64,000 bases of DNA from Bradyrhizobium sp. Ai1a-2 (GCF_000426245.1 NZ_AUEZ01000033.1:1-64000); one strand, 5' to 3'. Counted from the first letter of the stretch, positions 24,870 to 33,775 are shown. Numbers and translations: made by a program. The notes: a model not told the origin generated them from the sequence alone.

Positions 24870-27067
24870 AAGCGCGCAGCCAGCGTCAGGCGGACCGCGA
24901 GCGGTTCGGCGGGGTGGATGTGACGGTCGGCGACGCCTTCGATCGGTTCGCCCGGCAGCCGCGACAGGTAGTAGTATTCGATCTGGTTGGTGTTGGCATT
25001 GAAGAGATTGAGCACGTCGAGCTGCAGCCGCATGCCGTTGTCGAACTGGTAGCCGGCGCGAGCGTTGAAGATCAGCGAAGATTGCGAGCGCACGCTGTCA
25101 TCCTCGATCAGCGGACGCGGCCCGAAATAGCGCGCGATCAGGGCGCCGAACCAGCCGGTCTCGCGGCCGAACGTCACCGCGCCGCTCGCGACCCAGGCCG
25201 GCGCACCCGGAATGAAATTGCCGACGGGATCGAAGTCGGTGAAGCGGGCGCGGGTATAGGCAAGATCGAGATCGACCTTCATCCACGGCAACGGCTTGTA
25301 CTGGTTGGTCCACTCGACGCCGACACGCCGGCTCGGACGGCTCGCCTCGGTGGTGCCGGCGTCGCCGACGAACAGGAGCTCGGAATCGAAATCGAGCACG
25401 AACACAGCGAGCGAACTGGTGAGGCCTTCGACCGCCTTGGTTCGGATTCCGACCTCGGCGCCCTTGGAGCGGACCAGCAGCGGCACGCGATCGAGCGGGG
25501 TCACCTTGTCGGTGGGATCGACGGTGATCGTCGCGCCGCGGATGTCGTTCGAGTGCAATCCATAGCCGGCATTGCCGTAGAACTCGGTCTTGTACCAAGG
25601 GCCCAGCACGATGCCGGCCTTCGGGCTCGTCATCGCAGCCTGCGCATTGCCGGAATTTTGCGGCGTGTCGCTGAAGACGTGGCCGGCAAAGAAATCCTCG
25701 CGGAGGCCCACCGTGGTGCGCAGCCAGTCGGTCCAGCGCGCAGTGGTGTCGGCCCACAGGCCGATATTGCCTTCCTGCACGCGGTCCTCGCGCACGGTCG
25801 ACAACTCCTGACGCTGGAAGGTCTTGAACAGGCCGACCTCGATATCGTCGCCGCGGGTCTGCAGGCCGACACGGGTCTGCGTCTCGATCCCGGCGACGCG
25901 CGCATCGAAGGCGTGGCTGGCGTCGAAGCCATAGACGGTGCGGCGATCGAGCTGGCTGAACTGGTCGCCATTGACGGGGTCGTCGAGGAAATAGGTGAAG
26001 TTGTTGAACAGCCGCAGCGACGAACGGATCACATAGGCATTCGCCCGGGTCTGGCCGTAGTCTCCGGATTGTGCCCAATTGCCGGACAGGCTGAAGCGGC
26101 TCGAGGTGCCGCCGTCGGTCGGATCGAGCGTGCCGAACCGGTCGATCAGGCCTTGGTCGATGGCGCGCTGCGCCACCTGGTCGGTCGACGTCCAGCCGTT
26201 GGAATAGGCCATCGCCGACAGCGTGAAGCCATCGGTCAGTGTGCCCTGGCTGTAGCGCAACACGCCGCTCACCTTGCGCACATCATCCGGCACGTCCCAC
26301 GGGCCATCATATTTGTTGGCGACAATCGCGCCGAGCAGCGTACCCTCGCCAACCGCCGTCGAGCCCGCCGCCAGCGCGCGCTGATAGCCGAAGCTGCCCA
26401 CGGTCACCTGCGCGAGGTTCTTCGGCAGCCGGTTGAGATAGTTGATGTCGACGCTGCCGGCAGAGGAGAAATCGCCGGTGTCGGCGTAGTACGGCCCTTT
26501 GCGGACGTTGATGGACTGGATCAGTTCCGGGATCAGGAAATTGATGTCGGCATAACCCTGCCCATGACCATGCGTCGGCATGTTGACGGGCATGCCGTCG
26601 ACCTTGATCGCAAGATCAGTGCCGTGGTCGAGATTGAAGCCGCGCAGGAAATACTGGTTGGCTTTGCCCTCGCCGGAATGCTGGGTGACGATCAGGCCGG
26701 GCACCACTTCAAGGACCTCGCCGACACGCGATACCGGCAGCGCGTTGATCTCCTCGCCGCTGATACGCACCTCGCTTGCCGCGGTGGGTAGAAGATTGGC
26801 CACGCCCACCTGCCCCGTACCTGGCACGGCGCCATTCGCGGCCGATACAGGCTGGTTCGACTGGGCTACCGAAGTGCTGCGGCCGCTCCGCGGGTGGCGA
26901 GCTGGCTGAGCCCGCTTGATCCGCTTCGGTGGCGGCGTCTCCCGCGACATCACCGTGACCGGCGGAAGTTGATTGGCAGGCCCGGCGGCGACAGTTTGCG
27001 CCTGCGCCGTAGACGTAACGACAGCAAGCGAGGCGGCGGGAAAAATCCACCGGACAAATTCACGCAA
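24866..27067 (-). CDS. TonB-dependent outer-membrane receptor, probably for nickel
   Basis: The 733-residue product begins with a Sec signal peptide (cleavage near residue 23, AQAQT). A Pro/Arg-rich linker follows, then the plug domain (about 95-210, VVPGLIVTQHSGEGKANQYFLRG with the DIN-like QYFLRGFN) and the beta-barrel with alternating aromatic strands, ending in LTLAARF with terminal Phe. It lacks a clear TonB-box consensus. The start is a TTG at 27067 with a GGGAGTAGGGG Shine-Dalgarno. It diverges from nikR with a perfect NikR operator between them, so it is likely repressed by NikR-Ni and imports a nickel chelate. The substrate assignment is inferred from that context. Confidence 0.9.
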   Translation of the reverse strand: MREFVRWIFPAASLAVVTSTAQAQTVAAGPANQLPPVTVMSRETPPPKRIKRAQPARHPRSGRSTSVAQSNQPVSAANGAVPGTGQVGVANLLPTAASEVRISGEEINALPVSRVGEVLEVVPGLIVTQHSGEGKANQYFLRGFNLDHGTDLAIKVDGMPVNMPTHGHGQGYADINFLIPELIQSINVRKGPYYADTGDFSSAGSVDINYLNRLPKNLAQVTVGSFGYQRALAAGSTAVGEGTLLGAIVANKYDGPWDVPDDVRKVSGVLRYSQGTLTDGFTLSAMAYSNGWTSTDQVAQRAIDQGLIDRFGTLDPTDGGTSSRFSLSGNWAQSGDYGQTRANAYVIRSSLRLFNNFTYFLDDPVNGDQFSQLDRRTVYGFDASHAFDARVAGIETQTRVGLQTRGDDIEVGLFKTFQRQELSTVREDRVQEGNIGLWADTTARWTDWLRTTVGLREDFFAGHVFSDTPQNSGNAQAAMTSPKAGIVLGPWYKTEFYGNAGYGLHSNDIRGATITVDPTDKVTPLDRVPLLVRSKGAEVGIRTKAVEGLTSSLAVFVLDFDSELLFVGDAGTTEASRPSRRVGVEWTNQYKPLPWMKVDLDLAYTRARFTDFDPVGNFIPGAPAWVASGAVTFGRETGWFGALIARYFGPRPLIEDDSVRSQSSLIFNARAGYQFDNGMRLQLDVLNLFNANTNQIEYYYLSRLPGEPIEGVADRHIHPAEPLAVRLTLAARF

Positions 27068-27157
27068 CGCCCCTACTCCCGCCTGGCGACCTGCTACAAT
27101 TGACAGGCAACCGCACCAACTTCACCTCAACCCGGCACGGTGAGGCATACCAATCGA

Positions 27158-27185
27158 GTATGATGTTAAGATAACAATATCATAC
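27158..27185. promoter_or_regulatory. NikR operator (GTATGA-N16-TCATAC)
   Basis: GTATGA at 27158-27163 and TCATAC at 27180-27185 are separated by exactly 16 bases, the consensus recorded for E. coli NikR. The site lies between the divergent starts of the TonB receptor (27067) and nikR (27212), suggesting control of both genes. Confidence 0.92.
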
Positions 27186-27211
27186 TGGCGAGACCCCAAT
27201 CGGAAATTCCA

Positions 27212-27652
27212 ATGCAACGGATCACCATCACCATCGAGGACGATTTGCTCGGCGAGATCGATGCCGCGGCAGAGGCGCGCGGCTACCAGAACCGCTCGGA
27301 GATCATCCGCGATCTCGCCCGTGCGGGATTGCAGCAGAGCGCGGAGGACGCGGCGCCTTCAGGGCAATGCGTGGCTGCGCTGGTATACGTATACGACCAT
27401 GCCGCGCGCGACCTTTCGAGGCGGCTGGTGCAGAACTTCCATGGCCACCACGACTTGTCGCTGGCGACGTTGCATGTCCATCTCGACGACGACAGTTGCA
27501 TGGAGGTGACGGCGCTGAAGGGCGCCGCCGGCGACGTCCGTCATCTCGCCGAGCACATCATCGCCGAGCGTGGCGTGCGCTATGGCCGGGTCGTGATGAT
27601 CCCGACCGCACCGGACAAGAAGCCACACAAGCACGGGCACCGGCACGATTGA
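27212..27652 (+). CDS. nikR: Nickel-responsive repressor NikR
   Basis: NikR binds Ni(II) and then DNA to shut down nickel uptake. The 146-residue product has an N-terminal ribbon-helix-helix domain (MQRITITIEDDLLGEID, ARGYQNRSEIIRDL). The ACT-like C-terminal domain contains the full nickel site: HHD, LHVH and the Cys in DDDSCMEV, equivalent to His76, His87, His89 and Cys95 of the E. coli protein. A His-rich tail (HKHGHRHD) may bind extra metal. The gene is divergent from the TonB receptor and the operator GTATGA-N16-TCATAC lies 27 bases upstream of its start, so it is likely autoregulated. Confidence 0.97.
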   Translation: MQRITITIEDDLLGEIDAAAEARGYQNRSEIIRDLARAGLQQSAEDAAPSGQCVAALVYVYDHAARDLSRRLVQNFHGHHDLSLATLHVHLDDDSCMEVTALKGAAGDVRHLAEHIIAERGVRYGRVVMIPTAPDKKPHKHGHRHD

Positions 27653-27655
27653 ACC

Positions 27656-27741
27656 GTAGCCCGGATGGAGCGCAGCGCAATCCGGGGCCCCGGATGCCGG
27701 CGATGGTTTCCCCGGGTTGCGCTGCGCTTCACCCGGGCTAC
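27656..27741. repeat. Dispersed inverted repeat, GTAGCCCGGAT family
   Basis: The arms GTAGCCCGGATGGAGCGCAG and the complement ending CTTCACCCGGGCTAC lie four bases after the nikR stop. They may serve as the 3' end structure of nikR. Confidence 0.85.
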
Positions 27742-27816
27742 GACTGGCCACGCTCTTGCCGAGGCCACAAACCATGTCTAACTCTCGCGGGGGCTTTCGG
27801 GAGAGGTGAACCCACG

Positions 27817-28566
27817 ATGTTAGATGCCGCCGTCAAGGCGCTCACGCAAATCCTGTCGCCGCCGATGCGCTCGATCCTGTGGCGCTCAATCGCGGTGGCG
27901 CTGGTCTTGGTGACGGTGCTCGCGATCGGATTGCAGCGGCTCTTGAGCTGGTTTGCCGACTATGGCGAGGTCTGGGCCGAGGGCCTGCTCGGCCCCAACT
28001 TTCACTCCACGCTCCACGTGCTTTCCTGGATCGTGTCAATCGCCGCCGGCCTCGGCGTGGTGCTCGGCGGTATCTTCCTGATGCCCGCGATCACCTCGCT
28101 GGTGGCGAGCCTGTTCGTCGACGAGGTCGCCGACCATGTCGAGTGTGAATATTATCCTGCCGAGCAGCCCGGGGTCGCGCTGCCGTTCAACGTCGCCATG
28201 ACCGAGGGCGTCAAGACCGCGCTGCTGACCATCCTGGTCTATCTGGTCGCGCTTCCGTTCGTGTTCTTCGCCGGTGCCGGGTTCCTGATTTTCTTCTTCG
28301 CCACCGCCTGGCTGCTGGGCCGCGAATATTTCGAGCTTGCGGCGATGCGGTTCCGGCCACCGGCGGAGGCCAAGGCGATGCGCCGCGATAATGCGGCGAC
28401 CATATTCACCGCCGGCCTGTTCATCGCGGCCTTCGTGTCGATCCCGATCGTCAACCTTGCGACGCCGCTGTTCGGCATGGCGTTCATGGTCCACATGCAC
28501 AAGCGCCTGTCGGGCCCGAGGCCGGAATTGCTGGAGCCACGGCGGCAGGGAATGTCGGTACGTTGA
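27817..28566 (+). CDS. EI24/CysZ-family membrane protein
   Basis: The 249-residue product has four to five long hydrophobic segments (about 25-45, 68-95, 135-170, 190-225) and the family pattern MPAITSLVASLFVDEVADHVE after the second span, plus FATAWLLGREYFELAAMR. This is the EI24/CysZ family; CysZ imports sulfate for cysteine synthesis, but many members are unassigned. The start ATG at 27817 has GAGAGGTGAA upstream; an upstream extension would run through a repeat and nikR. It converges with the MFS gene, leaving a single base between the stop codons. Confidence 0.85.
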   Translation: MLDAAVKALTQILSPPMRSILWRSIAVALVLVTVLAIGLQRLLSWFADYGEVWAEGLLGPNFHSTLHVLSWIVSIAAGLGVVLGGIFLMPAITSLVASLFVDEVADHVECEYYPAEQPGVALPFNVAMTEGVKTALLTILVYLVALPFVFFAGAGFLIFFFATAWLLGREYFELAAMRFRPPAEAKAMRRDNAATIFTAGLFIAAFVSIPIVNLATPLFGMAFMVHMHKRLSGPRPELLEPRRQGMSVR

Positions 28567-28567
28567 T

Positions 28568-30196
28568 CTAGGCCACCGACATTCCGCACTTGCGCATCAC
28601 CATCTTGGCAAAGCCGAACGGCTCCGGCGTAAACGGTCCCGGTGGTGCGCGGGTGATCAGGGTCACGAAGAACAGCGCGGCCATCGCAAGCCAGAAGCAC
28701 AGCCAGAAGCCGTCGATATAGGCGAGCACGTTGGCCTCGCGCTGCACCAGCGCCGCCAACGTTCCCACCGCACGCGCCTGGGCGAGGCCCACGCCATGGG
28801 CGGCGAATTGGTCGGCGAGCTGCTTGAGCATGCGCACGACATTGACGTCGCCATTGGCGACGTGTTGCCCGATATAGTTGGAATGGATCTGCTCGCGGAC
28901 GCGCAGCCACGTGCCCATCAGCGCCACGCCGATCTCAGCGCCGCCAAGCCGCATGATCTGGATATAGGCGGCGAACGCCGTCGCGCGGCTCGGGTCGGAA
29001 TTGGACAGCGCCGTGATGATGATCGGCAATAGCGTCAGCGACTGCCCGATCGATTGGAGGAGGACGATGCCGACAAAGTCCTCCCGCGCCCAGTCGTGCG
29101 TCAATTGCGTGCCCCAGAGATTGGCGGCCGCAAACGCCGAGAATCCCAGGACCACCACGGTGCGCGGATCGAAATGCCGGAGCAGATAGATCGAGATCGG
29201 CACCAGCACGAACATCGGCAGCGCGCCATAGGTCAAGAGCAGGACGCCGCTCTGCTCCGGCCGCATCAGCGCGATCGTGCCGAGGAAGTTCGGCACCAGC
29301 GTCGAATTGGACAGGCTGGTGAGGGTGTAGAGCAGGATGACGACCAGCGAGAGCCCGACGTTGCGCGAGAACAGCACGTTCACATGCGCCCAAGGCTGCC
29401 GCACCACGGCCTCGTTGACCAGGAAGACGACGAAGAGCGCGGCGCCACCCAGCAGCAGCGCCATCACAGTGCCGGATTCGAGCCAGTCGAGCCGGTTGCC
29501 CTGGTCGAGACCGGCATAGATCATCGACACCGAGGTGCCGAGCAGGAGCATGCCGCCCCAATCGGCATCGCGAAGCAGGCTCCTGTTGACGGGTTCATTG
29601 GGTGTGCCGAGATACACCATCAGGCCCATCAGGGGCGCGATGACGACGCCTTGCCAGTACACCCACTGCCAGCCGAGATGGTCGACATAGAAGCCGACCA
29701 GCGAGGTGGACGTGTCCAACGCGAAGCCGACGCGGATCGAGTAGATCGATATCGCGGGAATCCACCAGCGGATCGGCAGATTCCGGAACACGATCATCAG
29801 CGTCGCCGGCACGAAGGTGCCGAGCAACAGGCCATGGACGATGCTGAGCGCGAGCAGCGTGGGGTAATGGTCGACGAAGGGGATGATCAGCGACACGCCG
29901 GCATACACGAGGCTCGGGATGCCCAACACGCGGCGCAGGCCGAACACCGTGGCGAGCCAGGCGACTGCCGGCGCGATGAAGATCTGCGAGCCGATTCCAG
30001 CGGTCGAAAGCCAGGCGCCCTCGTCGAAACCGAGCGAGAAGGCGCCGCGCAGGTCCGGCAGGCCGACCGTGGTCAGCCGGCTGTCGACATTGGCAAGGAA
30101 CGCGCCGAGCAGCACAGCGGCGACCGCAAACAGCGGCTGCCGCGCGATGCCGCCCTGCGAGACCGGTCCGTGGCCGGCGTCATCATTTGCCGTCAT
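28568..30196 (-). CDS. MFS drug:H+ antiporter, DHA2 (EmrB-like) type
   Basis: The product of about 542 residues has 14 predicted membrane spans. The N-terminal ALLGAFLANVDSRLTTVGLPDLRGAF is where EmrB-type antiporters carry their first helix with the conserved Asp. It should export lipophilic or aromatic compounds by proton antiport, together with the periplasmic adaptor encoded just upstream. The preferred ATG (30196) has GAAGGT at good distance; an ATG four codons earlier (30208) is possible. Its start lies inside the 3' end of the adaptor gene (14-base overlap), so the two are coupled. No outer-membrane channel gene is present nearby. Confidence 0.88.
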   Translation of the reverse strand: MTANDDAGHGPVSQGGIARQPLFAVAAVLLGAFLANVDSRLTTVGLPDLRGAFSLGFDEGAWLSTAGIGSQIFIAPAVAWLATVFGLRRVLGIPSLVYAGVSLIIPFVDHYPTLLALSIVHGLLLGTFVPATLMIVFRNLPIRWWIPAISIYSIRVGFALDTSTSLVGFYVDHLGWQWVYWQGVVIAPLMGLMVYLGTPNEPVNRSLLRDADWGGMLLLGTSVSMIYAGLDQGNRLDWLESGTVMALLLGGAALFVVFLVNEAVVRQPWAHVNVLFSRNVGLSLVVILLYTLTSLSNSTLVPNFLGTIALMRPEQSGVLLLTYGALPMFVLVPISIYLLRHFDPRTVVVLGFSAFAAANLWGTQLTHDWAREDFVGIVLLQSIGQSLTLLPIIITALSNSDPSRATAFAAYIQIMRLGGAEIGVALMGTWLRVREQIHSNYIGQHVANGDVNVVRMLKQLADQFAAHGVGLAQARAVGTLAALVQREANVLAYIDGFWLCFWLAMAALFFVTLITRAPPGPFTPEPFGFAKMVMRKCGMSVA

Positions 30197-31346
30197 TCGT
30201 ACCTTCATCGGCAGTGTTGATCCTGGTGATCACGGACATGCCGGGCAACAGCCGCGACAGCAGCGGCTGATTTTCGTCGAACCGGATGCGGACCGGGATG
30301 CGCTGCACGACCTTGGTGAAATTGCCGGTGGCATTATCTGGCGGCAATAGCGCGAATTGCGAGCCGCTGGCCGGCGCAATGCGCTCGACGCGACCGCGCA
30401 ATTTCTCACGCGGGAAGCTGTCGACGGTGATCTCGACGGCTTGGCCCGGCCGCACCCGTGTGAGCTGGGTTTCCTTGTAGTTGGCGATGACATAGACGTC
30501 TGGCAGCGGCACGACGTTGATCAGGTTGGTGCCGATATTGACGTAGTCGCCCGGCTGCACCTGCCGCTCACCGACAACGCCGTCGAACGGCGCCACGATC
30601 CTGGTGTAGCCGAGCCTGAGCTTTGCGGCGGCGAGCTGCGCCTTGGCGGCATCGAGATCGGCCGCACGCTGCTTCTTGGTCCCCTGCAGCACTTCGAGCT
30701 GATGGCGCTGCGCAGCGACCACGGCGCGGCTCGCACGCACATCGGCCTGGGCTTTTGCATAGGCGGCGGTTGCCTGCTCCAGCCTCTGTCGCGTGCCCGC
30801 GTCGGTCTGCGACAGCGATTGCTGGCGCTCCTGCTCCTGGCGCGCCTCGACCTCGAGCGCCGCCGCCGACACTTGCGCGGCCTCGGCCTGCGCGATCGTC
30901 GCGTATTGCAGTTCGACCTGGTTGTTCAGATTGTCGAGCGCGGCCTGCGCGGCGGCAACGCCAGCCTCAGCCTGCGCGACCTGGGCCTGGTAATCGGCAG
31001 GATCGATCTGCACCAGGAGGTCGCCAGCCTTGACGTGCTGGAAATCCTTCACGGCCACCGTCAACACCTCGCCGGAGACGCGGCTGCTCAGCCGTGTCAG
31101 CTCGGCGCGGACATAGGCGTCGTTGGTGGTCTGGATCGTGGCGGCGCCGACCCATTCGTCCCAGCGCAGCGTGGCGAGCGCAATGAAGGCGAAGGCGGCG
31201 AGCACGGCGAATACGGGAATCGCCAGCCGCCCCAACGTATCAGATGGTGCAGCCGCTGGCTTCGGCGGCGGAGCCGTCGGGGCCGGAGCCGGCGCCGGCG
31301 CAATCCTGTTCAGCGGTGCCGGGGCGATTTGGTTCTGCTCACTCAA
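30183..31346 (-). CDS. HlyD/EmrA-type periplasmic adaptor of the efflux pair
   Basis: The 387-residue product has a Pro/Ala-rich cytoplasmic N-terminus (about 1-40), one membrane span near 45-65 (FAVLAAFAFIALATL), and a first lipoyl half at about 85-120. A long coiled-coil follows (about 120-240, rich in AQAEA and QQ heptads), then the second lipoyl half with VAPFDGVVGERQVQPGDYV and a beta-barrel domain. This is the EmrA layout. The start is TTG at 31346 with GGGGAA upstream. It is the first gene of the efflux pair, followed by the MFS antiporter with overlap. Confidence 0.88.
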   Translation of the reverse strand: MSEQNQIAPAPLNRIAPAPAPAPTAPPPKPAAAPSDTLGRLAIPVFAVLAAFAFIALATLRWDEWVGAATIQTTNDAYVRAELTRLSSRVSGEVLTVAVKDFQHVKAGDLLVQIDPADYQAQVAQAEAGVAAAQAALDNLNNQVELQYATIAQAEAAQVSAAALEVEARQEQERQQSLSQTDAGTRQRLEQATAAYAKAQADVRASRAVVAAQRHQLEVLQGTKKQRAADLDAAKAQLAAAKLRLGYTRIVAPFDGVVGERQVQPGDYVNIGTNLINVVPLPDVYVIANYKETQLTRVRPGQAVEITVDSFPREKLRGRVERIAPASGSQFALLPPDNATGNFTKVVQRIPVRIRFDENQPLLSRLLPGMSVITRINTADEGTNDGK

Positions 31347-31417
31347 TGTACATTCCCCAGGTCATCCTTCTCACGCAACTTCCGAGACAGCGGCCGGCCG
31401 AGGGCCGCCATCATCGC

Positions 31418-32182
31418 TCAGACCGTTTTTTCCGGCCACCGGCAAAGATCGTTGATCAGGCATACCTCGCAGCGCGGTTTGCGGGCGAGACAGGTGTAGC
31501 GGCCGTGCAGGATAAGCCAGTGATGCGCGTGCAGCATGAACTCGGCGGGGATCACTTTCTCCAGTCCGAGCTCGACTTCGAGCGGCGTCTTGCCGGGCGC
31601 AAGCCCCGTGCGGTTGGCGACACGGAACACATGAGTATCGACCGCCAGTGTATGTTCGCCATAGGCCATATTGAGGACGACGTTCGCCGTCTTGCGGCCG
31701 GCGCCGGGCAGCGACTCGATTTCGGCGCGGGTGCGCGGCACCTGGCCGGCGAAATCCGAGATCAGCTTCTCGGATAGCGCGATGACATTCCTGGCCTTGG
31801 TGCGATAGAGGCCGATGGTCCGGATATAGTCGCGCAGTTCCTCCTCACCGAGCGCGAGCATTTTCTGCGGCGTGTCAGCGACGGCAAACAGCGCGCGCGT
31901 CGCCTTGTTGACGCCGGCATCGGTCGCCTGCGCGGAGAGCACGACAGCGACCAGCAGTGTATAGGGGTTGAGATGCTCGAGCTCGCCCTTCGGCTCCGGA
32001 TTGGCCTTGCGGAACCGCTCGAACGCTTCGCGCACTTCGGCCGGGGTCCAAGGTTTTTGAGCCTTGAGTGATCTCTTTGCCGCGCGAGCGGGTGGCTTGG
32101 CCACCGGCTTCTTTGCCGATTTTTTCGGCGACGATCGAACGGTGGGTTTCCTGGCGCGTTGAGCGCGGATGATTTTGGCCAT
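31418..32182 (-). CDS. nth: Endonuclease III (DNA glycosylase/AP lyase)
   Basis: Nth removes oxidised pyrimidines and cuts the abasic site. The 254-residue product has the helix-hairpin-helix LPGAGRKTANVVLNMAYG with the catalytic Lys, VDTHVFRVANR with the catalytic Asp, and a C-terminal [4Fe-4S] cluster motif C-x6-C-x2-C-x5-C (CLARKPRCEVCLINDLC). A Lys/Arg/Pro-rich extension of about 40 residues precedes the core. The ATG at 32182 is preferred; further upstream starts would cross the start of the divergent DUF2244 gene, only 22 bases away. Confidence 0.95.
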   Translation of the reverse strand: MAKIIRAQRARKPTVRSSPKKSAKKPVAKPPARAAKRSLKAQKPWTPAEVREAFERFRKANPEPKGELEHLNPYTLLVAVVLSAQATDAGVNKATRALFAVADTPQKMLALGEEELRDYIRTIGLYRTKARNVIALSEKLISDFAGQVPRTRAEIESLPGAGRKTANVVLNMAYGEHTLAVDTHVFRVANRTGLAPGKTPLEVELGLEKVIPAEFMLHAHHWLILHGRYTCLARKPRCEVCLINDLCRWPEKTV

Positions 32183-32204
32183 GATCGGCATATACTGGTA
32201 GGCC

Positions 32205-32723
32205 ATGACAGCTAGCAACGACTTTGACCCCGCAGTTGAACCAGAGCTGTTCTCGGCGCTGCTGACGCCGCACCGCTCGTTCAGCCGCACCGGTTTCATC
32301 GTGTTGATGAGCATTGTCAGCGTGGTCAGTTTTGCTGCCGGCGCCGTGTTCTTGTGGATGGGCGCCTGGCCGGTGTTCGGCTTTTTCGGCCTCGACGTGC
32401 TGGTCATCTACTGGGCCTTCCGCGTCAATTTCCGCACGGCTCTGGCCTGTGAGGAAATCACGGTAACGACATCGGAATTGCGGGTGCGCCGGGTCAGCCA
32501 TCGCCGCCATGTCGCGGAATGGGTGCTCAATCCGCTCTGGGTGCAGTTCGAGCAGCAGGTCGACGCCGAGTTCGGCATCGAGCGGCTCTATCTGGTTTCC
32601 AGGGGACGCCGCATCGACATCGGCAGCTTCCTGGGTCCCGACGAAAAGGCGAGCTTTGCCAATGCCTTAGTGGCCGCACTGAATGCCGCCAAGCGCGGAC
32701 CGACCTATAATCCGATCCATTGA
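32205..32723 (+). CDS. DUF2244 membrane protein
   Basis: The 172-residue product has two adjacent membrane spans at about 30-70 (TGFIVLMSIVSVVSFAAGAVFL and GAWPVFGFFGLDVLVIYWAF region) followed by a soluble beta-rich domain ending GRRIDIGSFLGPDEK. These are the features of DUF2244, a family common in alphaproteobacteria and of unknown function. It starts 22 bases from the divergent nth start, so the promoters of the two genes must overlap coding sequence. The AraC-alkyltransferase gene follows on the same strand after 54 bases. Confidence 0.8.
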   Translation: MTASNDFDPAVEPELFSALLTPHRSFSRTGFIVLMSIVSVVSFAAGAVFLWMGAWPVFGFFGLDVLVIYWAFRVNFRTALACEEITVTTSELRVRRVSHRRHVAEWVLNPLWVQFEQQVDAEFGIERLYLVSRGRRIDIGSFLGPDEKASFANALVAALNAAKRGPTYNPIH

Positions 32724-32777
32724 GGGTTGTCGGAAAACGGGTGGTTGGACAGCCGCATGTGCCCTAAATCAGCCCCC

Positions 32778-33674
32778 ATGATGACACTCGCCATCCATGA
32801 CCAGCGCTTGGCCAGGTCGGGCCTCGAGAGCGCGGCGCTGCGCGACTACGATTCGGTGCGGCGCGCGATCGCCTTCATCTCCGAGCGCTGGCGCGCGCAG
32901 CCGACCATCGAGGCGGTGGCGGATGCCGCCGGCGTGACGCCGGACGAGCTGCACCACCTGTTCCGCCGCTGGGCCGGGCTCACGCCAAAGGCGTTCATGC
33001 AGGCGCTTACCCTCGACCATGCCAAGAACCTGCTCCGCGATTCCGCCAGCGTGCTCGATGCCGCGCTCGATTCAGGGCTCTCGGGCCCGGGACGGTTGCA
33101 CGATCTCTTCGTTACCCATGAAGCAATGTCGCCGGGCGAATGGAAGAATGGCGGCGCCGGCATGACGCTGCACTACGGCCTCCACCCCTCGCCATTCGGA
33201 ACCGCGATCGTGATCGCCACCAGCCGCGGCCTGGCCGGCCTTGCCTTCGCCGATCCCGGGGACGAAGCAACCGCATTTGCGGACCTGCGCCGGCGCTGGC
33301 CGAATGCGACCTATGTGGAAGACTGCGAGGGCACGGCTCCGATTGCGCAGCGCGTCTTCGACACCAAACTGTGGCGGCCGGACCAGCCGCTGCGCGTGGT
33401 TCTGATCGGCACCGACTTCGAAGTGCGCGTGTGGGAGACGCTGCTGAAGATCCCGATGGGGCGCGCGGTGTCCTATTCCGACATCGCCTGTACGATCAAC
33501 AATCCGAAAGCCTCACGCGCCGTCGGCGCCGCGGTCGGTCGCAACCCCGTGTCGTTCGTGGTGCCTTGCCATCGGGCGCTCGGCAAGAGCGGCGCGCTCA
33601 CCGGCTATCATTGGGGCATCACCCGCAAGCAGGCGATGCTCGGCTGGGAAGCCGGGCAGCTCGGATTGCAGTAG
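32778..33674 (+). CDS. AraC-type HTH fused to O6-alkylguanine-DNA alkyltransferase (Ada-like)
   Basis: This is a protein of about 298 residues with two domains of Ada. The AraC-type helix-turn-helix lies at about 25-105 (DYDSVRRAIAFI, ADAAGVTPDELHHLFRRW, LTPKAFMQALTL). The methyltransferase domain follows, with the active-site PCHRALGKSGALTGYHWG (acceptor Cys) and SRAVGAAVGRNP before it. It repairs O6-methylguanine irreversibly and may also regulate genes. The N-terminal methyl-phosphotriester-sensing domain of E. coli Ada (with its four-Cys zinc site) is absent, so the activation signal must differ. Starts at 32778, 32781 or the weak upstream TTG at 32727 are all possible; no clear Shine-Dalgarno was seen. 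Confidence 0.9.
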   Translation: MMTLAIHDQRLARSGLESAALRDYDSVRRAIAFISERWRAQPTIEAVADAAGVTPDELHHLFRRWAGLTPKAFMQALTLDHAKNLLRDSASVLDAALDSGLSGPGRLHDLFVTHEAMSPGEWKNGGAGMTLHYGLHPSPFGTAIVIATSRGLAGLAFADPGDEATAFADLRRRWPNATYVEDCEGTAPIAQRVFDTKLWRPDQPLRVVLIGTDFEVRVWETLLKIPMGRAVSYSDIACTINNPKASRAVGAAVGRNPVSFVVPCHRALGKSGALTGYHWGITRKQAMLGWEAGQLGLQ

Positions 33675-33684
33675 CGTAGCTGCT

Positions 33685-33775
33685 CGTAGGATGGGTAGAG
33701 CGCAGCGAAACCCATCGCGCGCTAAGACCGCGGCGACGTCCATGATGGGTTTCGCTGCGCTCTACCCATCCTACG
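33685..33775. repeat. Dispersed inverted repeat, CGTAGGATGGGTAGAGCGC family
   Basis: The arms CGTAGGATGGGTAGAGCGCA and the complementary CTACCCATCCTACG lie between two convergent genes (alkyltransferase and GNAT), like the copy at 22199-22285. Confidence 0.9.

Noticed and set aside
24914-26791. 625-codon plus-strand open frame opposite the TonB receptor
   Set aside because: The minus strand encodes a full TonB-dependent receptor with signal peptide and terminal Phe; the plus-strand product is low in hydrophobic structure and rich in Arg/Ala/Gly as expected for a shadow frame.
29054-30220. 388-codon plus-strand open frame opposite the MFS gene
   Set aside because: The product is an implausible Gln/Arg/Asp-rich sequence; the minus strand encodes a 14-helix antiporter.
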